From positions 124,001 to 188,000 of the forward strand of contig JAPQWV010000677.1 in NCBI GenBank assembly GCA_027422505.1: a DNA stretch of 64,000 nucleotides. The letters are read 5' to 3'. Shown here in pieces: positions 34,256 through 45,220 of the stretch. A model generated the notes under the pieces. That model had not been told where the DNA came from, searched no databases, and saw nothing but the letters and a program-made list of their open reading frames with translations. Position 1 is the stretch's first letter; each line of letters opens with the position of its first letter. Source of the DNA: Craterostigma plantagineum (lineage: Eukaryota; Streptophyta; Magnoliopsida; Lamiales; Linderniaceae). The translations under genes were made by a program, and so were the position numbers.

Positions 34256-35270
34256 ATATAGAAAATATATATTCATTTGAGGTATTTCGAATGGAAAATT
34301 TATCCATTCATTAAAACATATAAAATATACATCGTAAATTTAAGTTCAGTACAATCAACACAATCAATAAAAAACAAATAAAAAATCCTTGATGGAACTC
34401 GAACAACGACAACGGCTCAATATTTTCTAGCGTGATATGATTCGAGTATATATAGAGAAAATAGAAGATGAAATTCTAGATTTATAATGAAAACTATTAG
34501 AAAAAGTCAAAATGAATTTAATTATATATTAAAATACTTACTAAACTAAATCATATATTGCTATGAAAAGTCATATACTTAATTTCGGATGTATTGGTAA
34601 AAGGCCTAAAATTTCTGAATGGTTTTTTAATGTACTTAAAATAGTTAACTCATTAAGTATTGTTTAAAAGAATTCTGTTATAGACTTAAAAAGAATAGAA
34701 AACTTAAGAAGAATAAATACTAGTTAATAGAATGGTTTAATTAGACTGAAAACAAATAGAAGAAAGTTAAAAAGGATTTGAAATTGCTGAATGTAACGAA
34801 TAGAAAGAAAAGGTAAAAAGTAGAAAATTGAGACATTTATAATCGAAACGACAACCTTTGGAATGTTAGAGCGTTCCAAACCGTTGTACTATACGCCTTT
34901 TACGAAAAAAATACTATCAAAACGTTATATACCTCCACTAACGATCTATGCTATATACCTCCACCATATAGATCCACCAATGGTGAAACCCTATTCAGAG
35001 ATTTAGTTGTATGCATGGAATTGTTTATATACTTTATTACAAGCCATCATCAACGACAAACTGGCAAAACTAAGGAGAATGATCATAAAATTCAATTCAT
35101 AGCATATTGCATTGTATACTACGTACTCACGTACACTCCATATTGATCTAGTAAATCAAGTATACCACGCTTCACTTTATAAGAACGAGGCAAAAAGTAA
35201 TCCCACTTTGTGTTTAGTGCGTTTAATTGATCTGTTTTATATAAAATTTCTGCTCGCGAACACTAGAAAA
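34256..35270. other. AT-rich spacer 3' of the ERF gene
   Basis: No recognised gene or repeat. An open frame at 35112-35297 overlaps the ERF 3' end on the other strand and has no protein character. Confidence 0.5.
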
Positions 35271-36170
35271 TTAGAAGTTCCAAAGGAAAAACCCTGAATT
35301 TCCCTGTTGAAGTCCACCATGGGCATCTTCATTCTCTTGGGTACTCTTCGAATCAAAATATGGTGAATGTGCGGTATATATGTCACCAGGCTCGTGAAAT
35401 CCTTCGTTCTCGAAAGGATCGATCATCCCATCATTATTATATGCTAATGTATTGAGAAATGACCAATCAATCAAATCGACGTGCCCATCTTCATGTGAAT
35501 CCAACGGAAACGTTGCTTCAATATCCATAGATCTCGACGAATCTTGTTTCTCTAGCTGCTGATCAACGGTGCTTGAGCTATCTACCATAACCATATTATT
35601 ATGCACACAAGTCACCGACAAATATGATATTAAGTACGTAAAATTTTAACTATGTGGAAATGAAATTAAAGCACATGGATAGAGCGGGACCTAGCTTCCT
35701 TTAATCTGTTGTTGTTAGTAATTTATATAAAATTAAAAAGTCGCTGACTCCCTCGGGTTAAGCTTTTAGGTCGAATGGTCATTCAACATATAGTATGTGT
35801 TCAGTTAACATGTAATAAAAGTTGAAAAAATATTTTATGGAGGCGTACCGTTGATAGAACTATTAGCATAGCGCTGCGCAATGAGTTGAATATCTTCGGG
35901 GCAAAGGCCGTCGGCCTCAGGAATATGGGGAGGATCGTCGGGGAAGTTGAAATTGGCGCGGGGCCCACGGAGGCAGAACAAGGCGGCGTCGAACGCTCGA
36001 GCGGCCTTCTCGGCCGAGGCGAACGAGCCGAGCCATATTCTTTCCCTGCTATTTGGGAGGCGTATTTCCGAGACGTACTTTCCCCACTTTCTCTTCCTCA
36101 CCCCTCTGAAAACCTTATTATTCTTGCGGCTTGTTTCCTTAACACCTTCGACGGCGCCATGTCCATCCAT
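35271..36170 (-). CDS. AP2/ERF transcription factor, DREB-side, ERF012-014-like
   Basis: This is the only convincing host gene. Proposed exons: 35849-36170 and 35271-35581, with a 267-bp GT-AG intron (GTACGCC to ATGGTAG). The spliced frame is 210 codons. Residues ~20-78 form one AP2 domain: [52 protein letters not shown] follows. The [13 protein letters not shown] and CLRG...NFNFPD wording fits the ERF012-ERF014 group, whose members bind GCC/DRE-type promoter elements in the nucleus. The C-terminus is acidic with [11 protein letters not shown], a likely activation patch. Members of this group usually lack introns, so the intron is odd. The alternative is an intronless gene cut at INGTPP. No inactivating lesion is seen. 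Confidence 0.85.
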
Positions 36171-36282
36171 TAGCTATTAAGCTTGTTGTTCTGGCTGTCT
36201 GTGGAGGATGTTAGCTACGTTGTTTTCTGAAAAATAAAAGGTGTAGAAGTGTGTTGTTTATTTGGGAGTGAAGTGTCTATAT

Positions 36283-36288
36283 ATATAA

Positions 36289-36297
<9 letters not shown>
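36283..36297 (-). promoter_or_regulatory. TATA box region of the ERF gene
   Basis: On the - strand TTTATATATATAG lies about 115-125 bp before the ATG, at the edge of an AT microsatellite (to ~36320). The microsatellite is part of the core promoter, so its length could affect expression; that is inference. Confidence 0.5.
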
Positions 36298-36325
<28 letters not shown>

Positions 36326-36334
36326 TTTTGCGTC

Positions 36335-36560
36335 ACAATCAAAGTAGTGCAGTTACCCAATGTGAGTAGGTCCAAGCGGGAAGTTGCATTCGTGGAGGTC
36401 ATGTATTCGAATTCATTTGGCCTTTTTTTAAGTTTTGATATTTGTGCCGATTTTAGAGTGGCACAGTTACATATATTAGTGAGCTTATATTACGATAATG
36501 AGGTTCAAATGCATTCCAAAAAAAAACATAATGAGGTGCAAATGCGGCTATATATCTCAG
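36335..36560 (+). mobile_element. Candidate tRNA-derived SINE
   Basis: GTAGGTCCAAGCGG resembles a pol III A box, and AGGTCATGTATTCGAATTC about 35 bp later resembles a B box. The two are spaced as in tRNA-derived SINEs. A short A-run lies at about 36521-36529, after which a piece of GAGGTGCAAATG repeats the sequence before it. No folded tRNA can be drawn. Ends and duplication are uncertain. Confidence 0.4.
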
Positions 36561-36599
36561 ACACTGCGGTTTAAATTCAATTCATACTGATCTTAGTAT

Positions 36600-37230
36600 G
36601 CGGCTGTGCGGTTGTGGGCGGTGAAGTCGGGCGTGTTTGGTCTCACATTATTGAAACTAAATAAGCGTAGAAATAGGGTAAAAGTGGCTAATAAGGATGC
36701 GACGTATATCATCAAGAATTGAAATCGATGAAGCTGACGTTGTAGAGTCATAGCTAATTGATCACGTGCGTGAAATGAACCTCTTTATTACAGGCAATAA
36801 TGATTATGCCTTCTTTTTAGGGGAAATTTCGAATCAGTCCCCACTCAGCAACTTTGTAAAGCATTCAGTCCCCGTCAGAAGCCCCATTCGTTTAAAGGAC
36901 CAACAATTTAAAAAATGACAGGGATAAGGATTGAAAATATGTATTGACGAAAAGACCCTTCCCAACATACTGAACTAAGTGTTATTTTTCGGCAATTTTC
37001 TGTTATGCTGTTAGACTATATTGTTATAAACGGTTTCATCCCTTATCTGTTACTATGATGCAAATTGTTACGACAAAGAATATCTATTTTATGAATCTCG
37101 TTTTTACAGTAAATCGAAATCCGAAATTTCGAGTGCCCATTAACCAACCAATTTTGGCGTGTAAGGTAGGATATATTGTGGTATTGACGACGCAAGATGT
37201 AAAATTTGTAATGAATTTTATTTTAGGGTT
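36600..37230. other. Non-coding spacer upstream of tandem arrays
   Basis: No recognised gene. GTTAC/GTTAT words begin to appear near 37010 and become frequent in the arrays that follow. Confidence 0.4.
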
Positions 37231-38245
37231 CTAATTTGCGAAAATAAGATGAAATCAAAACCGTTTTGAGCAACGATTACATCTAATATGTATAAATTCG
37301 AAGTGCCCATAGTATGGGCAGCTTGGTACGGCACATTGTTTGGTCGTTCGTCCGACGTTCTTCTTTTAACTTCGTGAAATACGGTCGACCCCAATAATTT
37401 GGGTATATTTTTACTGTGTCAAAACTGCAAATCTGTTACTTTTAGTATCAAAACCGTTACTAGGTCTATCAGAACTGTTATTAAACTGCAATTAATTGTT
37501 ACCATGTGTTGGGTTCTAATTTGCGAAAATACGATGAATTCAAAGTCAATTTTGGCAACGATTACATCATCTTTTAATTTCGCGAAACTATGATCGACCC
37601 CAATAATTTGGATATACTTTTACTGTGTCCAAACTGTTACTCGCAGTGCCAAATATGTTACCGATTTTGCCAAAATCTTTACTAGATCTGTCAAAACTGT
37701 TATTAAACTAAACTTAATTGTTACCATGTGTAGTGTTCTAATTTACGAAAATAAGATGAAATCAAAGCCGTTTTGGCAACGATTACATCTAATATGTATA
37801 AATTCGAAGTATCCATAGTTTGGGAAGCTCGGTGCGGCACATTGTTTGCTCGTTCTTCCGACGTTCACCTTTTAATTTCGCAAAAATACGATCAACCCAA
37901 AATAATTTGGGTCATCAAAGTTGTTACTCAGTCTTTTAATTTCGCAAAAACCCGTTATTAACTGCAAATAATTGTTACCATGTGTAGCATTCTAATTTGC
38001 GAAAATCAGATGAAACCAAAGCCGCTTTTGGCAACAATTACATCTAATATGTATAAATTCGAAGTGCCCATAATATGGGCAGCTCGGTGCGATACATTGT
38101 TTGCTCATTCGTCCGACGTTCATCTTTTAATTTTGTGAAAATACGATCGACCCTATAAAGTTGGGTGTATTTTTTTCGTTTTGGCCGATTTGTAAAATTC
38201 TCGGGATCTGTTACTAGTATATGCGCTTCTGTTACTATGTTGACT
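37231..38245. repeat. Tandem array A, ~220-285-bp units, four copies
   Basis: Units begin with CTAATTTGCGAAAATA-like sequence at 37231, 37516, 37738 and 37992. They share GCAACGATTACATCTAATATG, ATAAATTCGAAGT, a CATTGTTTGCTCGTTC block, and TTACTGTGTCAAAACTGTTAC-like tails. The second unit lacks the middle block. No coding content is seen. Confidence 0.8.
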
Positions 38246-38430
38246 AAATTTGTTGCTAAATTTCGGTGAAATTTTGGCCGGGAAAACCAGAATGAGATGA
38301 ATTTTGGGCGGGAGTCTAAATATAATCGAACGTAGATTATCTGTTACCTGATATGTGTAAAATTGTTACTAGTTATATGTTTATATGTTACCAGAATTAT
38401 TATAGTTTGTGAATTAGGGTTTTTGATTAA

Positions 38431-40115
38431 AATCATAACCTAAACTTATATATTTTTACGTAAAACTTCGTAAATTGACATAACTTAGTGAACATAGCGT
38501 GTTTGAAGTATAAAATTTAAAAATCATAAAGTAAACTAATTGCATATTTAATTGTTATTTTGACTATGTATTCTATTACTCGTGTTGTGTTTGCTTGTTA
38601 CCGACATATCAATTTTTGTTATCTTCTCCTCTTTAATTGTTGTTGATCGTTCTTAAACTGTTATTGCATGAAATCAGAAAATAATATAGGGTTTCTGATT
38701 AAGAATAATTGAAGATGTCATTAATTTTATCGAGTCATTTATGTTAGGTCGACATCTGAATTATAATAAACATCTAATAGTTCATTTCCACAACGTTTTG
38801 TGTAAGTAGAATCAATTTGGTAGAAGCATGATCATCATTTCAAGAAGAGTTCTACTTGTTTTCATACTATATACTATAACTTCTTCAATTCCAACACAAT
38901 CTCCACGAAAATCACAATCTAAACTAATATATTTTTATCTAAAACTTGGTAAATTCGTATATTTTGGTGAATGTAGCGTGTTTGTAATATAAAATTTGAA
39001 AATAACAAAGTAAATTAATCACATATTAAATTGTTATTTCGAGTCGGTAATCTGTTACTTGTGTTGTGTAACATTGTTACCCAATTGTCAGTTTCTGTTA
39101 CTTTATCCTAACAAATTGTTACGGAACACAGTTAAACTGTTACTGCAGGAAATCAGTAAACAACATAGGTTTTATGTTTAAGATTAATTGAAGATGTCAT
39201 TAACTTTGTTGAATCATTTATATTAGGTCGACCATCTGGATTATAATAAACAACTAATAGTTCATATCCACGAGTTTTGAGTAAGTAGAATCAATTCCGT
39301 AGAAGCATTATCATCCTTTGAAGAAGAGTGATACTTGTTTTCCATACTATATACTCCAACTTCTTCAACTCCAACATAACCTCCACGAAAATCACAACCT
39401 AAACTAATATATTTTAGTTTAAAACTTCTCAAATTCATATATTTTAGTGAATGTAGCGTGTTTACAATATAAATTTGGAAAATCATAACCTAAACTAGTT
39501 ACCTATGAAATTGCTACTGTGAATGTGTTTTCTGTTACTCGTACAGTAGGACATTGTTACCGAAATAAACATTTCAGTTCTTTTCTCCTCTTGATTTGTT
39601 ACTGATCATTGTTAAATGGTTACTGCATGAAATCAGAAAACGACACATGGTTTACGTTTAAGATTAATTGAAGATGTCTTTAATTTTGTTGAATCATTCA
39701 TGCAGTGCCATTTTCGGACAACATCCCTAAGCACCCGTAAATCTTTTTCGTAACATTTTTTAGGACAATGGACTTCAAATCAGAAATAACGTGAATTGAT
39801 CATCCTTTCAAGAAGAGTGCTACTTGTTTTCCAACTATATACTTCACCTTCTTCAATTCCAACGAAAATCACAACCTAAACTAATATGTTTTTATTTAAA
39901 ACTTCGTAAATTGATATATAGTGAATGTAGCGTGTTTGAAGTATAAAATTTGAAAATCATAAAGTAAACTAATTACATATTAAATTGTTATTGTTATTAC
40001 GTATTTTGTTACTCGTGTTACCTACATATCATTTTCTGTTTTTTTCTCCTCTTTAATTGTTTCTGATCAGTGTTAAATTGTTACTGCTGGAAATTAGTAA
40101 ATAACATAGGGCTTT
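38431..40115. repeat. Tandem array B, ~480-bp units, about 3.5 copies
   Basis: The landmark AATCAYAACCTAAACT recurs at 38431, 38910, 39390 and 39868, giving a period of 478-480. Units share GTGAATGTAGCGTGTTTG, CTGTTACTCGTGTTGT, TTAATTGAAGATGTC and AATTATAATAAACA-type segments. The last copy is partial. GTTAC is frequent throughout. No coding content is seen. Confidence 0.85.
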
Positions 40116-40269
40116 ACCAGAATCATGCGTACATTTTCAGCAACATAAGCGATGTTTGTTCAAAAGAAACATCTTACACATAAGACCCACGACCAATTTG
40201 CATGAACTGTTACCCAGAATGCATGAACTGTTACCCAGAATCATAAAGCCGTTACCCGAAATGCATAAA

Positions 40270-42095
40270 GTCCTTTATGCACCGATGTAGACACAGATAT
40301 CAACGGACGCAAGTACGTGCTGGTCATTGTAGATGATTTTTCTCGCTACACTTGGACAAAGTTCCTCCGAACAATGGATGAGATCGGGGACTTGATCGTA
40401 AATTTTGTGAACACGACTCAGAACCTCCTGCAGCAGACTATCCAAATCATACGTACCAACAATGGCACTGAGTTCAAGAATAAGTTTCTCAGTGACTTCT
40501 ACCAGAAACTTGGGATTAGTCAGCAATAGCTGGAAAGACACCTCAACAGAATGGGATAGTCAAAAGGAAGAACAGAACTCTAGTGGAAGCCGCACGTACG
40601 ATGCTCATCCACTCCGACCTCCCTTCTTTGGGCTGAAGCAGTAAATACCGCCTGTTTCACTCAAAATAGGATGATTGTTCACCAACGCTTCGATAAGACT
40701 CCGTACGAGATCATTAATAAGTGAGTACACAACATTTATTTCTTCAAGGTCTTCGAGTGCAAGTGCGTTGTCGCGAACGATAGAGAGCAACGCGCTAACT
40801 TCGACCCTAAAGCATTTGAAGCGACATTCGTAGGGTATTCTTCAACTTCTGAAGCATACCGAGTATACATCAAGTTCACCCGTACAATTAAGGAAAGCTA
40901 CAACATCACTTTCCAAGAAGTGGCAGAAATGGCTTCTGGGCACATCAATTCAGTGCCCATGCTTTGTGGTCTGTTGGCACAGAACCAACAGACGATGGCA
41001 ACAACTCAAGACTCTTCTTCAGACGAAGCTATGTGGATTGCTCTTGAAGATTTGGACTCGCTCTTTGAGCACATATATCGGCCAAACATCATCATTACCA
41101 CACCTGCTGTGGAACCTCCACAAGACGAAGCCGATATACCAAGTTCTTCAAATGTCCCCACCTCGCCTGATTCAGAATTATCACAGACTGCTTCTACTCC
41201 TAACATGGATGTTGAGGTAACGTCCAGAGTCTCTCAGCTCAAGTGCATAAATGGCATTACCACAACCGGATCAGCAGCCTCAGATCACGGGAGATCTCGC
41301 TCGACAAATGGCTGATGCCTCAAGCTCAGCTCTATCTGAGCACAAGTGGACTCGAGCCCATCCCGTCGATCAAATAATTGGTGATCCTTCGAGTGGAGTA
41401 CGTTCAAGACATCGAAGAGGATTATTCAGCTGCTTTTTATGCCAAAACACGCCTACCAAGGTAGCAGACGCACTTAAGGACACGGATTGGCTTATCGCTA
41501 TGCAAGATGAGCTCAACCAATTCGAACGTCTCCAAGTGTGGACTTTAGTACCGTGACCACATGGGAAAACCATCATTGGAACGAAATGGGTATTCAAGAA
41601 CAAGAAAATAAAGATGGAGAATTAATCAGGAACAAAGCACGACTCGTCGCTAAAGGGTACAACCAACAGGAAGCAATCGACTACGACGAGACGTACGCTC
41701 CAATTGCTCGAATCGAAGCCATCGGACTATTCTTGGCTTATACGGCCCATAAGGACTTCAAAGTCTACCAAATAGATGTGAAGACATTGCTCAACCAGAA
41801 GGCTTCATCAATCAAGATCTCCCTGATTACGTCTACCTATTGGATAAACCTCTCTACGGACTAAAATAGGCCCCTCGTGCTTGGTATGACGTCCTGAGCG
41901 AATTCCTCGTGAAGTCTGGATTTATTCGAGGAACAATTGATATGAATCTCTTCAATAAATAGCAAGACAAGGATTTGATGATCGTCCAAGTATACGTTGA
42001 CGACATCATCTTCGGCTCTACTAATCCCCGACTAATCCAAGTATACCTTTTCTTCATTTGAATCCCGTTCAAGCCTTCAACCACTGTTCAAAAAT
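40270..42095 (+). pseudogene. Sirevirus-like copia integrase and RT remnant
   Basis: It starts in the integrase core (GRKYVLVIVDDFSRYTWTKF, with NNGTEFKNKF near 40455). It continues through AVNTACFTQNRMIVHQ and FVGYSSTSEAYRVY to a Ser/Pro/Glu-rich linker (40920-41315). The RT follows in at least three frames: [39 protein letters not shown], and YVDDIIFGSTNPRLI near 41994. Both ends are truncated; many stops and shifts. Wording matches SIRE/Maximus elements and the reverse fragment at 8.2-9.0 kb. Confidence 0.8.
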
Positions 42096-43429
42096 CTTCG
42101 GAGGGATACTTGTAATACACATAAAATTTAATTACGGAATGACTTAGTAGTAAAGATGTTTAGTTAGAAACTTTATTGGATTAATTAAATAAAGAAGTTA
42201 GGACTTTGAGTGAAAGATTTTATTTATAACACATAATCACTTTGAGATCAACGTGTGACACGATGACTTCATGTTCTCATGCCCTTAAGTGATTAATGTG
42301 TCTATACGATTGCATGTTATATGATCTATGACTTTTATGATAATAGGGTGAATTTAATTAACTAGTTCGAAACTGGAGTTGGACGATTTTTTATGGTAGA
42401 AAATTTGATAACCTTTGAGGATATAGTTTAGATCGATTTCAACATACATATAAGGGTTAAAATCGCTGAGCGCATGGAATTAAGTCTCGACCGACTATAG
42501 TATAGTGTGAGTGGAGTGATTAAAATATGATGAGACTTGGGCGATTTTGACCTAGAAACTTAGAGAAACATTAGTTATTTCAATCGGCCAATACAATACA
42601 CCTAAGTAAGGACTTTTGCAGATCATTTGAGTTGAATCAGGCGATTTATGCATGTGTGGAATAGAAATTCGATCAATAATAGTCAATATAGAATTGACTA
42701 TCGAATAATTATGGGATAAATATAGGATTTCTTAACATATGAGGTAAAGACAACTAGCTTAGTCACCTAGTAGTCCTTTCAAGCATGTATTCCAATGCCT
42801 TTGTCCTTATCACATAAATCAAGACCATTAATAAGAGAAAACCTTTGTAAGAACGAAAAGCACAAAGAAACCCTCATACACATATAACTCGACCAAAGAA
42901 AGAAAGGAGGCAACAAGAGAGAACGCTGCCAACCAAGGATTCATAGCCACTTAAATTTCGGATATTGGTAAGGAAAAACATCATTTGCACCTTTTGCAAT
43001 TTTCGTAACTTAGGTTATTAGTTCTTATATTATATGAATCAATGAATTTCTAAGAATTTTGATGTAAGACAGACGGTGGAAAACCTAGTTTGAGGAGTAG
43101 ATGCACGTTTGAGGAGTAGATGCACACTAAGTAATTTACTTAAGGTGAACTCTTTATCGGGTAGCATATGACATGTTTAGGATTCATAATTTCAATTTTT
43201 TGGGGTAGAACTAATAAGTATAGAGTAGAAGGAAATCTTAGGATTTGAGAGTTCTAGGCAAAACCATTGTGAGAATTAAGTTTGAATATACGAGTGCTTG
43301 AAGCTCTCGGTAGGAATTGATGTTAAGTTTCGACTGAATCAAACTTAGAACTTTAATATGATCAATTGAGTGGCTTAAACACTAAGAATCGAACGAATAG
43401 AAGATCAAATCGAACGTGGCAAATAAGTC

Positions 43430-43930
43430 ATGGAATCGGGCGAATCGCATCTTCGAAGAAACTCTCGGCGAAAGTAGAATGTTAAGGCATAAATCGGGTG
43501 ACATGAAGACTGAGCAATCGGGCGTTTTGGGGCTGTGATGATCGACTGAAAGCAAGCCACAACACATGCCAAATCGGGCGATTTGCACATTAAGTGGCCA
43601 CTCGGCGAAACTAAGGTTGGAACAGAACAAATCGGGCAATTTGGAAGGAATCGGGCGATGCTATGACACCTGGAGAATCGGCCGATTTGAGGGAATACGG
43701 CGAAAGTGGGATGCCATGCGTGGCAATCGGGCGACTTGGAAACAAACAAATCGGATGAAACAACATTAAGCTCATATAATCGGGCGATATGGAATCCATG
43801 CAAATTGAACGACATTGAGACTTGGAAGATCGGGCGAAACTAGATCCTAACCATGACTAACCGGACGAATTTAAATTAAGTATCAAATTTATTAACTTAA
43901 CTAAGACTAGAAATCGGGACTTAGGGTTTT
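43430..43930. repeat. AATCGGGCGA subrepeats in the gypsy LTR
   Basis: More than ten variants of AATCGGGCGA(TTTGG) recur every 25-40 bp, always in the same orientation. Confidence 0.75.
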
Positions 43931-44384
43931 AACAAGATTAGTATAGTCGAAACTTATTTCAATACAATTATATTTCGGTATTATACTCAAAAATATAATT
44001 TTGTACCCAAAGGTCCAAAATAATAGGGAATTACCAGCTGCTATTTTACGGACGGCACGGATGTGATTTTTCATCTTCGACACGTAAACGCTTTCCTCAT
44101 AATTATGAGTTTATTTGATTATGTGAATTTCATGAATTATATGAATATATGCTATGTGATTTAAAATTTGTATTTTATGTGTAATGAATTATGTGACTTG
44201 GCGAATTACGTATTTGATGCGTATTATATTTGTAGCACGTCATATGTACATTTATTACACGTCATATGTATATTATGTGCACTGCACATGTATTCCACGT
44301 CAGTGCGACGGGGTTGAGTACCATGCGGAACGGTAACGTATGGGATGTCATCGAGTGGTGTAAAATTAGAAATTAGCAAGTGAG

Positions 44385-44610
44385 CGCCACTCTAACGCGA
44401 GAGACCTGAGTTGGCCTCTCGAGCGATAGATTATTACGTGGGCAGAGAGGGGAAGACTCTAGTACGTACCACTCTAACGAGAGAGACCTGAGTGGGCCAA
44501 CCGAGTACGAATCTCTAGTTTTTATACCTTGCATATATACGGGAATAGGCGACTCTAACGAGAGAGACCTGAGGTGCCTACCCACTCTAACGCTAGAGAC
44601 CTGGTGGGAT
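44385..44610. repeat. CTCTAACGAGAGAGACCTGA subrepeats in the gypsy LTR
   Basis: Four copies of a ~20-bp motif, three of them preceded by CCA or CGA, each contain the small palindrome CTCTAACGAGAG. They lie between the upstream ACGTCATATG repeats and the LTR 3' end, where promoter and leader elements are expected. Confidence 0.75.
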
Positions 44611-45060
44611 ACCCGAATACGTGTATGGTCGAGTCACGGGGAGTTGTGAGACGTGATAAGTCGTGAGGCGAGTCGAGCGTGCCTGTCGTGAGGTGTATGG
44701 GATGGAATAGAGCGCACGATGCATTCACACATATTTCATCTACTGGGAAAATAGCTCAGGTTTACGTGTTGTAGGTACCGAGCCCGACACTGATGCGCGT
44801 CGCGGCTGACACGTGCTGACGGTGGTGCTTCACGGGCTTTTGAGGGCGACGCTGTACATGGATGCGACCTGTGGAGCGACGTAGGTTTTGATCTTCTGAG
44901 ATTTTAGGGCTACCGCCCATGTGTAGTAATGACGGTGTAGACTAACATTTTGATGTAATATATTTTATTTAAGATTAAGTTTTTATTAGACGGGTCTTCC
45001 GCGACTTATGTTGCGAAAATCCGCCACTAATTAGTATTAGAAAGTGAGGGTCGCCACAGG

Positions 45061-45078
45061 TGGTATCAAAGTTTAGGA
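45061..45078 (+). other. Primer-binding site of the gypsy element
   Basis: TGGTATCAAAG, two bases after the LTR end, is one mismatch from the usual TGGTATCAGAGC complement of initiator-Met tRNA. Confidence 0.75.
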
Positions 45079-45220
45079 TATAGATTCTGTACACTGTCCA
45101 TTTATAGCCGCTCAAAAGCATGGAGGATCAGCCTTGCCTATAAGTTTTACTGTACAATGTGATTAATTGCCTACAGTGATATATTTTCTTATGTGGCTAC
45201 TTGTAGATAATAGTGGTAGA

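Larger units (their letters stand above)
42111..45058 (+). mobile_element. 5' LTR of a Ty3/gypsy element, ~2.95 kb
   Basis: It begins TGTAATACAC and ends GGGTCGCCACA, just before a PBS. The first 100 bp match the truncated 3' LTR at 49549. It contains an imperfect AATCGGGCGA repeat (43430-43930), an ACGTCATATGTA repeat (44235-44305), and a fourfold CTCTAACGAGAGAGACCTGA repeat (44388-44605). Frames reported here are repeat-encoded or chance. Confidence 0.8.

Noticed and set aside
36350..36420. A functional tRNA gene
   Set aside because: A- and B-box-like words are present but no cloverleaf with paired acceptor ends can be drawn.
37231..40115. Arrays as centromeric satellite
   Set aside because: Only a few copies of each unit are present and units are diverged and embedded among genes and TEs, unlike long homogeneous satellite.
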